Below are positions 17,744 to 26,373 of a stretch of 64,000 nt of DNA, in pieces. The stretch covers positions 28,362-92,361 of the forward strand of contig JAIQFN010000020.1 of assembly GCA_020073265.1 (NCBI GenBank), read 5' to 3'. How positions within the stretch are numbered: position 1 is the stretch's first letter; the number at the start of each line of letters is the position of its first letter. The DNA comes from Terriglobia bacterium. Its GTDB lineage: Bacteria > Acidobacteriota > Terriglobia > Bryobacterales > Bryobacteraceae. The notes below the pieces were generated by a model, which was not told where the DNA came from, ran no database searches, and saw nothing but the letters and a program-made list of their open reading frames with translations. A program made the position numbers and the translations under genes.

Positions 17744-18598
17744 TTAGTCGATCGTCTCGCGCCGCAAGCGCGCTTCGATCAGCTCGCACGGCTCGTCAGC
17801 CGGCGCGAAAACTTCGTTGTTGTTCTCCAGTCCGAACTGGCTGAGGTCCACCACGCGGCAGTCTTTGTTCGGCACCCAAAGATGTATCTCCGCGATGTCG
17901 GCGTAGCGGTCGAGCACCGCCTCCGCCATGGCGTGCAGCGTGTATTGCAGCGACCGGCTCTCGTGCTCGACGAACGTCGAGACAATCGCCTCGCGCACGC
18001 CGTGCCAGTAGACCGCGAACGGAATCTCGTTGTCCGAATAGAGCCAAGTCGCCCTCACTGACGTGGCCAGGATGCGGTCGGAGGTCTCCTTCAGGGTGGT
18101 GAACGGATCGCGCAAGTAACCCTCGAAGCCCGCGCCGCTGGTCTTCACCACCTGCAGGTTCTCGATACCTGCTTCGATCAGCACCGTCTCGCGCGTGCCG
18201 GTGACAACGGCAGTCCGCCGCTCGGGCCCGGCCGGCGTGAAGGACCACGGATGCGGCTTGCCGCCAAAAGGAATGCGGCTCCACAGGTGTTCGGCAATCT
18301 GGACGCGCACCTTGCGCACTTGCGGGTTGCCGGTGAGAAAATGATCGATTAACTCCTGCGCGAACTGCTCGATCTGCTCGATGGGGTAGAGCTTGGCCAG
18401 AGCATAGACTGTGTTCTTAATCGTGTCGGCGGGCAGGATGCTGCGATTGTCACCGCTGGTGTAGCTGTCCTCGAACCCGCCGGTGAACTGGATGCCGACC
18501 GACAGCTCCTTGAGATCATGCCGATCTTCGAAGCGCCTCACCTTCACCAGGCGCACCCGAGCCGCGCCGTAGCTGTTCTCCAGCAGAGTAGTCGACAT
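17744..18598 (-). CDS. urate oxidase (uricase)
   Basis: This 284-residue cofactor-free urate oxidase converts urate to 5-hydroxyisourate in purine breakdown. Two tandem T-fold domains are present. YGAARVRLVKV and SYTSGDNRSILPADT (carrying the conserved Thr/Lys region) lie at the N-terminus, and NKDCRVVDLSQFGLENNNEVF near the C-terminus. The ATG at 18596-18598 starts 2 bases after the stop of the ABC permease gene, so it is likely the third gene of an operon with an ABC exporter. No other purine-degradation gene is nearby; the molybdenum hydroxylases in this window are of a different subfamily from xanthine dehydrogenase. Confidence 0.9.
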   Translation of the reverse strand: MSTTLLENSYGAARVRLVKVRRFEDRHDLKELSVGIQFTGGFEDSYTSGDNRSILPADTIKNTVYALAKLYPIEQIEQFAQELIDHFLTGNPQVRKVRVQIAEHLWSRIPFGGKPHPWSFTPAGPERRTAVVTGTRETVLIEAGIENLQVVKTSGAGFEGYLRDPFTTLKETSDRILATSVRATWLYSDNEIPFAVYWHGVREAIVSTFVEHESRSLQYTLHAMAEAVLDRYADIAEIHLWVPNKDCRVVDLSQFGLENNNEVFAPADEPCELIEARLRRETID

Positions 18599-18600
18599 GC

Positions 18601-19620
18601 TCAGACTAGATTGTCCCACTGCCGCCCGTAGTACCAAAGCGAAGCGACGTATGCGACGAACGCCAGCGCCAGGTACCACACGCTTGCTCGGGCCGTCGCG
18701 ACGCCGACTGCTACCAGCGGAAAGACCTGGAAGAATCCCGTTGGAAAAATCACGCCCCCGGTGAAGCGCCAGCGCGTCTGCGCGATCGGACGGAGAACCG
18801 ATCCGTGATGACCCACCGCCACGGCGACCAGCGCTCCGGCCAGGCCGGGCAACGGCGCCAGCGGCGCAACCAGGACCGCGGCGACCAACAGGAACGCGAT
18901 GTCCTTGGCGAGCAGAATCTCGTATCCGCGCAGCGGTAGCACGCGATAGCGCGCCATGCCGGAGGGCAGGTCCAGGCCGAAGAGACATTGCGCATAGGTG
19001 CTCAACGCGATCACCACCACTAGCGCCAGGATCATGAACGCTTCCGGATCCGGAGTGGATCCGAAAACCCGATAAAGCGATCCACTCAGCGCGAGCAGCA
19101 GCGCCGCATAGAAATCCAACGTGCTCAGCATCTGTCGAATATTCTTCTGGACCAGGCCACCCAGCCGTCCGGGCAGCTTGGGCGTCCGCGCCAAACCGAT
19201 CGATCGTGCGCGTCCCGCGGTGAAATGGCTCCAGAGCGCCAACGCGCCCTGAATCGCCAGAGCGCCGCCGATCATCAGTGCGGCGAACGAAACGCCACCG
19301 GCCACGAACAGAAACGGCAAGGCCACCCAGACCACCGGGCTCAACGCGAGGCTCCCCAAGCGCAAACTCACCCGCTGGCGAAGCGTCAGCGGCCAAAGCG
19401 CCCAACGGTCCGCGGGAACTTTGCGCAGCGGATCGCCGGACAAAGGCCCCAGCAGCAGAGCCCCGACCACCATCCCGAAAAACACGATGCTCTGCGGCTG
19501 CTGATACATCACCAGCACGATGAACAGCGCGAGATTGTTGCCGCTGACGGAGCTGAAGGTGCGAAGGTCGCGCCAGACCGAGCGCGCCAGCGCCCTTAGG
19601 ACTGCGACAAACCCAGCCAC
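18601..19620 (-). CDS. ABC exporter permease subunit (putative)
   Basis: This 339-residue protein has about nine to eleven hydrophobic segments and no enzyme motif. It is taken as the membrane partner of the ATP-binding protein upstream because its start lies 25 bases inside the end of that gene, and because both are on the same strand. The sequence does not show a clear ABC-2 signature, so the assignment depends on context. What is transported is unknown. The urate oxidase gene begins 2 bases after its stop, which raises the possibility that the transporter acts on purine products, but this is speculative. Confidence 0.65.
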   Translation of the reverse strand: MAGFVAVLRALARSVWRDLRTFSSVSGNNLALFIVLVMYQQPQSIVFFGMVVGALLLGPLSGDPLRKVPADRWALWPLTLRQRVSLRLGSLALSPVVWVALPFLFVAGGVSFAALMIGGALAIQGALALWSHFTAGRARSIGLARTPKLPGRLGGLVQKNIRQMLSTLDFYAALLLALSGSLYRVFGSTPDPEAFMILALVVVIALSTYAQCLFGLDLPSGMARYRVLPLRGYEILLAKDIAFLLVAAVLVAPLAPLPGLAGALVAVAVGHHGSVLRPIAQTRWRFTGGVIFPTGFFQVFPLVAVGVATARASVWYLALAFVAYVASLWYYGRQWDNLV

Positions 19621-20339
19621 GGAAGATCGGCCACTCGCAACGGTTCTACGAGGTCAAAGTACAGGTCTTCGAGCGACCCGGTTAACTCGTTCGCCGGCGA
19701 TTGCCAGACAATGCGGCCGCCGCGGATCACGATGATCCAGCCGGCCAGGCGATCCACGATCGGCAGGATATGAGAAGTCAGGAAAATAGTGACGCCGCGT
19801 CCGGCCAGCATGACCAGCAGTTCGCGGATGGTGTGCGCCGTTACCGGATCGATGCCTTCAAAAGGCTCATCCAGAAACAGGACGCGAGGATTGTGCAGCA
19901 GCGCCAAAGCCAGTGAGGTCTTCTTGCGCATCCCGTGCGAGCACTGCGCGGCAGGTGTGTGCCGGCCGTGTTCGAGGCCCAGCGCATGCAGGAGTTGATC
20001 GGTGCGCCCGCGCGTCTCGGCCGCGCTCAAACCGTAGATGGGTCCACACAGCAGCAGGTGCTCCTCGACGGTCAGCGTATCGAACAGCCCAAGCAGCTCC
20101 GGCAAAATGCCGACCACACGCTTGACCGCCAGCGGATTTCTTCGAACGTCGATCCCCTCCACGAAAGCGGTGCCGGCCGACGGCGCGAGCAACCCGGTCA
20201 GCATCTTCATGAGCGTCGATTTGCCGGCGCCGTTCGGGCCCAGCAGCGCGCAGATTCCCCCGCCAGGAATTTCGAACGCCGCTTGATCGACGGCCACAAA
20301 GTCGCCGAAGCGCATGCTCAGGTTGCGGCAGGAGATCAA
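19596..20339 (-). CDS. ABC transporter ATP-binding protein
   Basis: This 247-residue ATPase has Walker A GPNGAGKST near residue 35 and Walker B LFLDEPFEGIDP near residue 155. The conserved H-loop His lies in TSHILPIVD. The ABC signature is degenerate: CSHGMRKKTS takes the place of LSGGQ. This type is common in exporters of the CcmA/ABC-2 subgroup. The gene starts an operon with the permease and urate oxidase. The ATG at 20337-20339 lies at the edge of an AT-rich region shared with the divergent YyaL-type gene. Confidence 0.88.
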   Translation of the reverse strand: MISCRNLSMRFGDFVAVDQAAFEIPGGGICALLGPNGAGKSTLMKMLTGLLAPSAGTAFVEGIDVRRNPLAVKRVVGILPELLGLFDTLTVEEHLLLCGPIYGLSAAETRGRTDQLLHALGLEHGRHTPAAQCSHGMRKKTSLALALLHNPRVLFLDEPFEGIDPVTAHTIRELLVMLAGRGVTIFLTSHILPIVDRLAGWIIVIRGGRIVWQSPANELTGSLEDLYFDLVEPLRVADLPWLGLSQS

Positions 20340-20432
20340 TAACTATCTTAAGCTTTTTCAACTCTTTCCAGCCGGCAACGGAATAAAATCCAAGCGTCGG
20401 CCGATAGTCGTATATACCAAAGTAGGAAGCAC

Positions 20433-22208
20433 ATGCTATTGCGAACAACCCTGGTACTGCTCGTGGCCGGCTCGCTGTGGGCCGCGAATCCATCTGAAAA
20501 GCCGAGCGCCATCGCCTGGCAACCTTGGTCGAACACCGTGTTCGATCAGGCCCGCCGCGAGAACAAGTTCGTGCTGCTCGATCTCGAAGCCGTCTGGTGC
20601 CACTGGTGCCACGTCATGGACGAAACTACGTACCGGGATTCCAAGGTCATCTCCCTGATGCGGTCAAAGTACATCGCCGTGCGCGTCGACCAGGACTCGC
20701 GGCCCGATCTCTCGAACCGCTACGAAGACTACGGCTGGCCCGCTACGATCGTCTTCGGCGCCGACGGCAAGGAGATCGTGAAGCGCCAGGGCTACATCGA
20801 ACCGCGCGAGATGGTCGCGATGCTGAAAGCCATCATCGCCGATCCCTCGCCCGGTCCATCGGTGCGCCCGGAGGTCGACGTGAAATTCGGCGAGAATTCC
20901 CTGCTCCCAGACGACTTGCGCAAGGATCTCGAGAGCCGCTACTTCGGCCAGTACGACTCCAAGCACGGCGCTTGGGGCTTCGATCAGAAATTCCTGGATT
21001 GGAATTCAACTGAATACGCCATGGCCCGCGCGCGATCGGGCGACCAGCAGTCCGAGCAGATGGCGCGGCAATCGCTCGACGCGCAGTTGAAGCTGGTCGA
21101 TCCGGTTTGGGGCGGCGTGTATCAATACTCGGTCGGTGGCGACTGGAACGAGCCGCATTTCGAAAAGATCATGGCGATGCAGGCGGGCAACTTGCGGATC
21201 TACTCACTGGCGTACGAAGAATGGCACGATCCGGCCTATTTGAAAGCCGCGCAGGACGTGGAGCGCTTCCTGAAAACTTTTCTCACCGGCCCCGAAGGTG
21301 CGTTCTACACCAGCCAGGACGCGGACTTGATCGACGGCCAACACAGCGCCGCGTATTTCAAGCTGGACGACGCCGGGCGCCGCAAGCTCGGCATTCCGCG
21401 CATCGACAAGCACATCTACTCGCGGGAGAACGGCTGGGCGATCGAAGCAGTAGCGGCTCTCTACGCTGGCACCGGACACCAGCAATATCTGGACGAAGCG
21501 GTGCGAGCCGCGGAATGGATCCTGCAAAATCGCACGCTGGACGGCGGCGGATTCCGGCACGATTCGAAGGACGTAGCCGGGCCATATCTGGCCGACTCGC
21601 TCGCGATGGGCCGGGCTTTTCTGGCGTTGTACGAAACCACCGGCGACCGTCGCTGGCTGGCTCGCGCCGAAGCCGCCGCAAAGTTCATCGCTGCCAATTT
21701 CTCGGACGGGCCGGCCGGATTCAGCACCGCGAAAACCCCTACCGATCGCGCCTACGCGCCTCGCCCCGAGCGCGACGAGAACATACTGGTGGCCCGGTTC
21801 GCCAATCTGCTGGCACGCTACGCCGGAAACGATGACTACCGCAAAATGGCCGAACGCGCCATGCGCTATCTGGTGGCGCCGCAAATTGCAAAGTTCCTGC
21901 CCACAGGCGGCACTCTGCTTGCCAACCTGGAATTCGCGAGCGAGCCGATCCACATAACCGTGGTCGGGCACAAAGACGATCCGGCTGCGCAGGCGCTGTT
22001 TCATGCCGCTGCGTCGTACCCCTCCGGTTACCTGCGCGTCGAATGGTGGGACACGCGCGAGGGCCGGCTCCCCAACGCGGACGTGCAGTATCCGGAACTA
22101 AAGACCGCGGCAGCATTCATCTGCACCGGCACCACCTGCTCATCGCCGATCTTGAAACCCGAAATGGTGCGTGCTCGCGCCGACAAGCTGACCCGCCCCC
22201 AGAGTTGA
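20433..22208 (+). CDS. YyaL/DUF255-type thioredoxin-fold protein, exported
   Basis: This 591-residue protein has a signal peptide (about residues 1-18, ending WAAN). A thioredoxin-like DUF255 domain follows, with the motif WCHWCHVMDE; the two cysteines are C56 and C59. The remaining 400 residues form an alpha/alpha six-hairpin glycosidase-like toroid, as in YyaL and related spermatogenesis-associated protein 20. The signal peptide places it in the periplasm, whereas many relatives are cytoplasmic. The function of this family is not well established. The ATG has an AGGAAG ribosome binding site. It is divergent from the ABC exporter operon and convergent with a hypothetical membrane protein. 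Confidence 0.88.
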   Translation: MLLRTTLVLLVAGSLWAANPSEKPSAIAWQPWSNTVFDQARRENKFVLLDLEAVWCHWCHVMDETTYRDSKVISLMRSKYIAVRVDQDSRPDLSNRYEDYGWPATIVFGADGKEIVKRQGYIEPREMVAMLKAIIADPSPGPSVRPEVDVKFGENSLLPDDLRKDLESRYFGQYDSKHGAWGFDQKFLDWNSTEYAMARARSGDQQSEQMARQSLDAQLKLVDPVWGGVYQYSVGGDWNEPHFEKIMAMQAGNLRIYSLAYEEWHDPAYLKAAQDVERFLKTFLTGPEGAFYTSQDADLIDGQHSAAYFKLDDAGRRKLGIPRIDKHIYSRENGWAIEAVAALYAGTGHQQYLDEAVRAAEWILQNRTLDGGGFRHDSKDVAGPYLADSLAMGRAFLALYETTGDRRWLARAEAAAKFIAANFSDGPAGFSTAKTPTDRAYAPRPERDENILVARFANLLARYAGNDDYRKMAERAMRYLVAPQIAKFLPTGGTLLANLEFASEPIHITVVGHKDDPAAQALFHAAASYPSGYLRVEWWDTREGRLPNADVQYPELKTAAAFICTGTTCSSPILKPEMVRARADKLTRPQS

Positions 22209-22225
22209 GGCGATATCCAGGCGCT

Positions 22226-23152
22226 TCAGAACACCCTGCGCGGCAGTTTACTAACGTCCGGCACCGCCAGTTCGCCCAGCGCACGGCCGACCTGGTGCGA
22301 GTTCATATCCAGAAAGTCCTTGGCCTTGGTCCGGTAGTCCTTGGGATCCGTGACGCGAACTCCGTACACCACCACAGCGGCGTTCTTGGCTCCCAGCTCC
22401 ACCTTGACGAAGTCCAGTTCGAACCGCTGCTTGTCCGGTTCGTCGAAGGCCGCTACCAGGTAGTTGAAGACAGCGCCGGACTCTTCGCGCATTGTCCTGG
22501 CCAAGAGAATCCGCGCGCCTTGAGACTGGTATACCGACATGATCCCCTCGGCGAGGCGGTCCAGTTCTTCACGCGTCCGGGCATCCGGTCGATCGATAAT
22601 CGTCAGCAGTGTCTTCCAGTCGTTGATGTTCTCATCCGCTGGGACGAACTCCCACATGGCGGTGCGCTGCTGGTTGAACGATCCCAGGCAGTACGTCTGC
22701 GCCTGGAAAGCTATGGCCGGGGTGGCCGCCATTGCCGAAACCGCCGCTATCGGAGGAGTGCCAAGCTTCGGAGACCATGGCGTAACAGTAACGCTAGACC
22801 GCGGCGACCGATGGTGTACCAGCAGGTAGAAATCGATTCCTGAGGCAATCGCCATAAGTCCGATTACTGCAATCAGCGCGAACTTGTGGCCGCGTGTGCT
22901 GTCGCTTCTCACTGGCCCGACCCAATCCGGGCGCAGCAGCACCAGGATGCCTCCGAAAACGCCCAGCGGCCCCAACAGGCAGAGCTTGATATAAAACTCG
23001 CCGGCGGTCGACGCGAGATGCCAGTTGTACCACCATGCTGCAACTCCGATCGCAATCATCACCAAGCCGGCGAGACGGCCGGACGAAGAAGTGCGCTTTG
23101 TTGACTGGTCCTGCGTCCGCGTTTCGCTGCTGGACGGAAGTGTCGCTTGCAT
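22226..23152 (-). CDS. hypothetical membrane protein
   Basis: This 308-residue protein has three hydrophobic segments in its first 110 residues (about 29-45, 52-72 and 87-108). A soluble domain of about 190 residues follows, with many charged residues and mixed alpha/beta character. A central RTMREESGAVFNYLVAAFDE stretch and a C-terminal PKDYRTKAKDFLDM are the most distinctive parts, but I recognise no family. The N-terminal 25 residues are rich in Ser/Thr and probably disordered. It is convergent with the YyaL-type gene, with 17 bases between the stop codons. Confidence 0.65.
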   Translation of the reverse strand: MQATLPSSSETRTQDQSTKRTSSSGRLAGLVMIAIGVAAWWYNWHLASTAGEFYIKLCLLGPLGVFGGILVLLRPDWVGPVRSDSTRGHKFALIAVIGLMAIASGIDFYLLVHHRSPRSSVTVTPWSPKLGTPPIAAVSAMAATPAIAFQAQTYCLGSFNQQRTAMWEFVPADENINDWKTLLTIIDRPDARTREELDRLAEGIMSVYQSQGARILLARTMREESGAVFNYLVAAFDEPDKQRFELDFVKVELGAKNAAVVVYGVRVTDPKDYRTKAKDFLDMNSHQVGRALGELAVPDVSKLPRRVF

Positions 23153-23346
23153 ATGAAGATCTTCTCCTCACTTCCATGGGCGAAATTCCGCGCGGCGTTC
23201 GATCACGACTTTTCCAGGTCCCCTCTCCGCAACTACCTCGATTTTGCGGAACCACCACCTCATCGTGGGGCGCCGAGGGTGCGTGAACGGTGTCACGCTT
23301 CATATCAGCGAGATCCCAATAGCAGGTATCCTGTATTTGAGACGCT

Positions 23347-24585
23347 ATGAACGCACCCCGCACGTCGCTTCCCCTGCAAGAACGGGTCGAGGCGCAGGGT
23401 CATTTGATTGACTCGCACATCATGGAGCAGATATTCGACACCGTCGTTGAATACAACGGCCGGTTCGAAGTGGAGCAGTTTCGCATTGGACGCACCAACA
23501 GCGAGGCGTCCTATCTGCGCCTCAAGGTGGACACCGACGATGCCGAGTCCATGCGCAAAATTCTCTCGCAACTGCTCGGCCTGGGCTGCTCGATGGTGGA
23601 TTCCGGCGACACCGAACTCGCCACGGTCCAGCGCGACCGCTGCGCTCCAGACGATTTCTACTCCACCACCAACCATCGCACCTTTGTCCGCCGCAAACAG
23701 GAATGGGTGGAAGTGCAGAACCAGCGTATGGACGCACTGATCGTGGTGGAAGGCGACCAGGCTTGGTGCCGCCGCCTGCGCGATATCCGCGCGGGCGACC
23801 AGGTGGTCACTGGGATGCGCGGAATCCGCGTGGTTCCGGAATCCAAGGAGCGCGACCGGCTGGCTTTCGCGTTCATGAGCAACGGCATCTCGTCCGAACG
23901 CCAGGTGGAGACCGCCGTCAAGCAGACCGCGGCTCTGATCGAGCATGCTCGCTCAGCCGGACACAAGATCGTCGCCGTCGCCGGACCCGTGGTGGTTCAC
24001 ACCGGCGGTGCCAGTTCGCTCGCGCGCTTGATCCGCGAAGGCTACGTGAACGGCTTGCTCAGCGGAAACGCTTTGGGCGTGCACGACATCGAGGCGGCGC
24101 TGTTCGGAACCTCGCTCGGCATCCGGCAGAGCGATGGCCGTCAGGAAGAGCACGGCCACCGCAACCACATGCGCGCCATCAACGCCATTTACCAGTGCGG
24201 CGGAATTCGCGGCGCGGTCGAGAGCGGACGCTTGCGCAGCGGCGTGATGTATGAATGCGTTCGCGCCGGTGTGCCGTTCGTTCTGGCGGGAAGCCTGCGC
24301 GACGACGGCCCCCTTCCCGATACCATCACCGACATGAACGAAGCCCAGGACGCCTACGCCGAGCAGTTGAAGAGCGCCGGACTGGTGCTGTGCCTGGGAT
24401 CGATGCTGCATTCCATCGCCGTCGGCAACATGCTGCCGAGCTGGGTCAAGATCGTGTGCGTCGACATCAACCCGGCCGTCGCCACCAAGGTGAGCGACCG
24501 CGGCACCGGCCAGGCTGTCGGCGTGGTCACCGACGTCGGCTTGTTCCTGGACTTGTTGGCGCGAACTTTGATTCCAGCCTCATGA
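23347..24585 (+). CDS. TIGR00300 family protein (LOR/SDH-type, ornithine metabolism-related)
   Basis: This 412-residue protein matches the TIGR00300 family, which is related to the C-terminal part of the cyanobacterial arginine-guanidine-removing enzyme AgrE/ArgZ and to archaeal ornithine cyclodeaminase. The segment GRTNSEASYLRLKV near residue 48 and the later HTGGASSLARLI and GNALGVHDIEAALFGTSLG are family features; an NAD-binding Rossmann-like part follows. The reaction here is not proven; an ornithine- or lysine-linked NAD-dependent activity is likely. The gene starts with ATG and its TGA overlaps the queF ATG by four bases (ATGA), so the two are translated together. Confidence 0.82.
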   Translation: MNAPRTSLPLQERVEAQGHLIDSHIMEQIFDTVVEYNGRFEVEQFRIGRTNSEASYLRLKVDTDDAESMRKILSQLLGLGCSMVDSGDTELATVQRDRCAPDDFYSTTNHRTFVRRKQEWVEVQNQRMDALIVVEGDQAWCRRLRDIRAGDQVVTGMRGIRVVPESKERDRLAFAFMSNGISSERQVETAVKQTAALIEHARSAGHKIVAVAGPVVVHTGGASSLARLIREGYVNGLLSGNALGVHDIEAALFGTSLGIRQSDGRQEEHGHRNHMRAINAIYQCGGIRGAVESGRLRSGVMYECVRAGVPFVLAGSLRDDGPLPDTITDMNEAQDAYAEQLKSAGLVLCLGSMLHSIAVGNMLPSWVKIVCVDINPAVATKVSDRGTGQAVGVVTDVGLFLDLLARTLIPAS

Positions 24586-24995
24586 AACGCCAGTACACCG
24601 AAACGCACGCGCGCGCGGGAGTGCACGCCAAATTGCCCGACATCGAAACCTGGGAGAACCAGTATCCTGGGTACGAAATCGAAATCGTGCTGCCCGAGTT
24701 CACCTCCGTCTGCCCCAAAACCGGGCTTCCCGACCACGGCGAGATCCGGCTGCAATACGTTCCGGACAAGCTATGCCTGGAGCTGAAGTCGCTGAAGATG
24801 TACATGCTGGCTTATCGCAATCTCGGCATCTTCCAGGAAAACGTGGTGAACCGTTTTCTACAGGACGTCGTCAAAGCTTGCCGGCCGGTCTCGGCGAGCG
24901 TCACCGGAGAATTCACGCCTCGCGGCGGAGTCTATACCAGGATCACCGCCAGTTGGAGCAAGAGTGGGAGCGGGAAGCATGGACGCAAAGGGTGA
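24582..24995 (+). CDS. queF: NADPH-dependent 7-cyano-7-deazaguanine reductase
   Basis: QueF reduces preQ0 to preQ1 with NADPH, the last free-base step of queuosine synthesis. This is the short, single-domain type I form, with 137 residues. The catalytic Cys and Asp lie in SVCPKTGLPDHG near residues 44-55, and the ELKSLKMYMLAYRN and FQENV segments complete the QueF motif. Its ATG overlaps the TGA of the TIGR00300 gene. The frame continues upstream inside that gene, but only this part is coding. The other queuosine genes, queC and queE, are about 14 kb to the left, so the pathway is split; queD and tgt are not in this window. Confidence 0.95.
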   Translation: MKRQYTETHARAGVHAKLPDIETWENQYPGYEIEIVLPEFTSVCPKTGLPDHGEIRLQYVPDKLCLELKSLKMYMLAYRNLGIFQENVVNRFLQDVVKACRPVSASVTGEFTPRGGVYTRITASWSKSGSGKHGRKG

Positions 24996-26373
24996 CGAAC
25001 TGGCCGCGATGATCGCGGAGATTCGCCAGCGCGTTCGATCGCGGAACCCGAACGGCGCTGTGGTTCCAGACGCGCCCATCGCCGATCTCCTGCCGCTGAT
25101 GCACGCCCGTGACGCCGCCGAGGGTAAGGTGGCCAGCATCGGCACGGTGAATCCGCGCGCGCCGGGATTCGTGAATTCCGTGGTCCAGCGTGTGAAGCGG
25201 TTGGCGGCCCGCGCTCTGGACTGGCACGTGCGCGAGCAGGTGGAATTCAATCGCGCGGTGATCGCGTGCGTTCAGTCGACGCTCGAAGCGCTGAATGAGT
25301 GCAATCGCAACATCACGGCCGTGTCGGCGCGCATCTCTGGCGTCTCCGGCGAAATGCAGCAGTGTCTAGCTGAGGCACAGCAGCTCAAGGACATTCGCGT
25401 GCATTGGTCCGAATGGCGCGTCGCCTGGGAAAAGAAACTGGCGGAAACGGAAATCCAGTTCCTCAGAAGCGTCGCCGAGCTGCAGTCCTCGTTCCAGCAC
25501 CGTGTCACCTTGATGGATGCCCACTATCGCGAACAGGTGAAGGCGCAGCACGCCGACTTCGAAGGGGCCTTGGCGCGCACCGCCGAAGAGACGCAGCACA
25601 GATTTTGGATGGAGCTGGACCGCGTTCGCGGACAATACGAAACCCTGATCCATAGTGAGCTGCGCCTGCTGCGGCAAAAAGTTTCGTTCGCCAGGACTGT
25701 GGTCCAGGTTGCCGAGAGCGCGCCAGCGGAATTCGCACACATCGATTGGCTGAAATTCGCCGACCGCTTCCGCGGCTCGGAGTCCGACATCCGCCAGCGG
25801 CAGAGCATGTACGCGGCGCGATTCCGCGATCATTCGCCGGTCCTGGACATCGGTTGCGGCCGCGGCGAGATGCTGGACGTGTTCCGCGAAGCGGGCGTGC
25901 GCGCGCACGGCATCGATCTGAACGACGACTCGGTCGCGATCTGTCTCAGCAGAGGACTGGATGCCGAGAAGGCCGATCTGTTCGGCTACTTGAACGCGCT
26001 GGCGGACTCATCGCTGGGCGGCGCGGTGTGCTGCCAGGTGGTGGAACACCTGCCACCCGAGCGCCTGCCGGAAATGATCCGGCTGTTGCACCGCAAGTTG
26101 CGGCCGGGCGCGCTGGTGGCCATCGAGACGCCCAACCCGGAGTGCCTGGCGATCTTCGCCACGCACTTCTACCTCGATCCTACGCACCGTCATCCCATTC
26201 CTCCCGCGCTGCTCAGCTTCTACCTCGAAGAGGCGGGGTTTGGGCGCATCGAAATCGAGCGGCTGTCTCCGGCCGCGGACAGCATGCCATCGATCGCCGA
26301 ATTGCCGCCGGCGTTCCGCCAGGAGTTCTTCGGAAGCCTGGACTTCGCGGCTTTCGCTATCAAACTCGGCTAG
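24979..26373 (+). CDS. coiled-coil class I SAM-dependent methyltransferase
   Basis: The protein has 464 residues. The N-terminal half (about 1-260) is mostly long alpha-helix with heptad character, likely coiled coil. The C-terminal 200 residues carry a class I methyltransferase fold: motif I VLDIGCGRGEML near residue 290, followed by IDLNDDSV and CCQVVEHLPPERL. Methyltransferases with such coiled-coil parts occur in surface-glycan clusters, where the helix acts as a length ruler or scaffold, but this is only an analogy. The ATG at 24979 overlaps the end of queF by 17 bases and has GGGAAG before it. Confidence 0.8.
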   Translation: MDAKGDELAAMIAEIRQRVRSRNPNGAVVPDAPIADLLPLMHARDAAEGKVASIGTVNPRAPGFVNSVVQRVKRLAARALDWHVREQVEFNRAVIACVQSTLEALNECNRNITAVSARISGVSGEMQQCLAEAQQLKDIRVHWSEWRVAWEKKLAETEIQFLRSVAELQSSFQHRVTLMDAHYREQVKAQHADFEGALARTAEETQHRFWMELDRVRGQYETLIHSELRLLRQKVSFARTVVQVAESAPAEFAHIDWLKFADRFRGSESDIRQRQSMYAARFRDHSPVLDIGCGRGEMLDVFREAGVRAHGIDLNDDSVAICLSRGLDAEKADLFGYLNALADSSLGGAVCCQVVEHLPPERLPEMIRLLHRKLRPGALVAIETPNPECLAIFATHFYLDPTHRHPIPPALLSFYLEEAGFGRIEIERLSPAADSMPSIAELPPAFRQEFFGSLDFAAFAIKLG

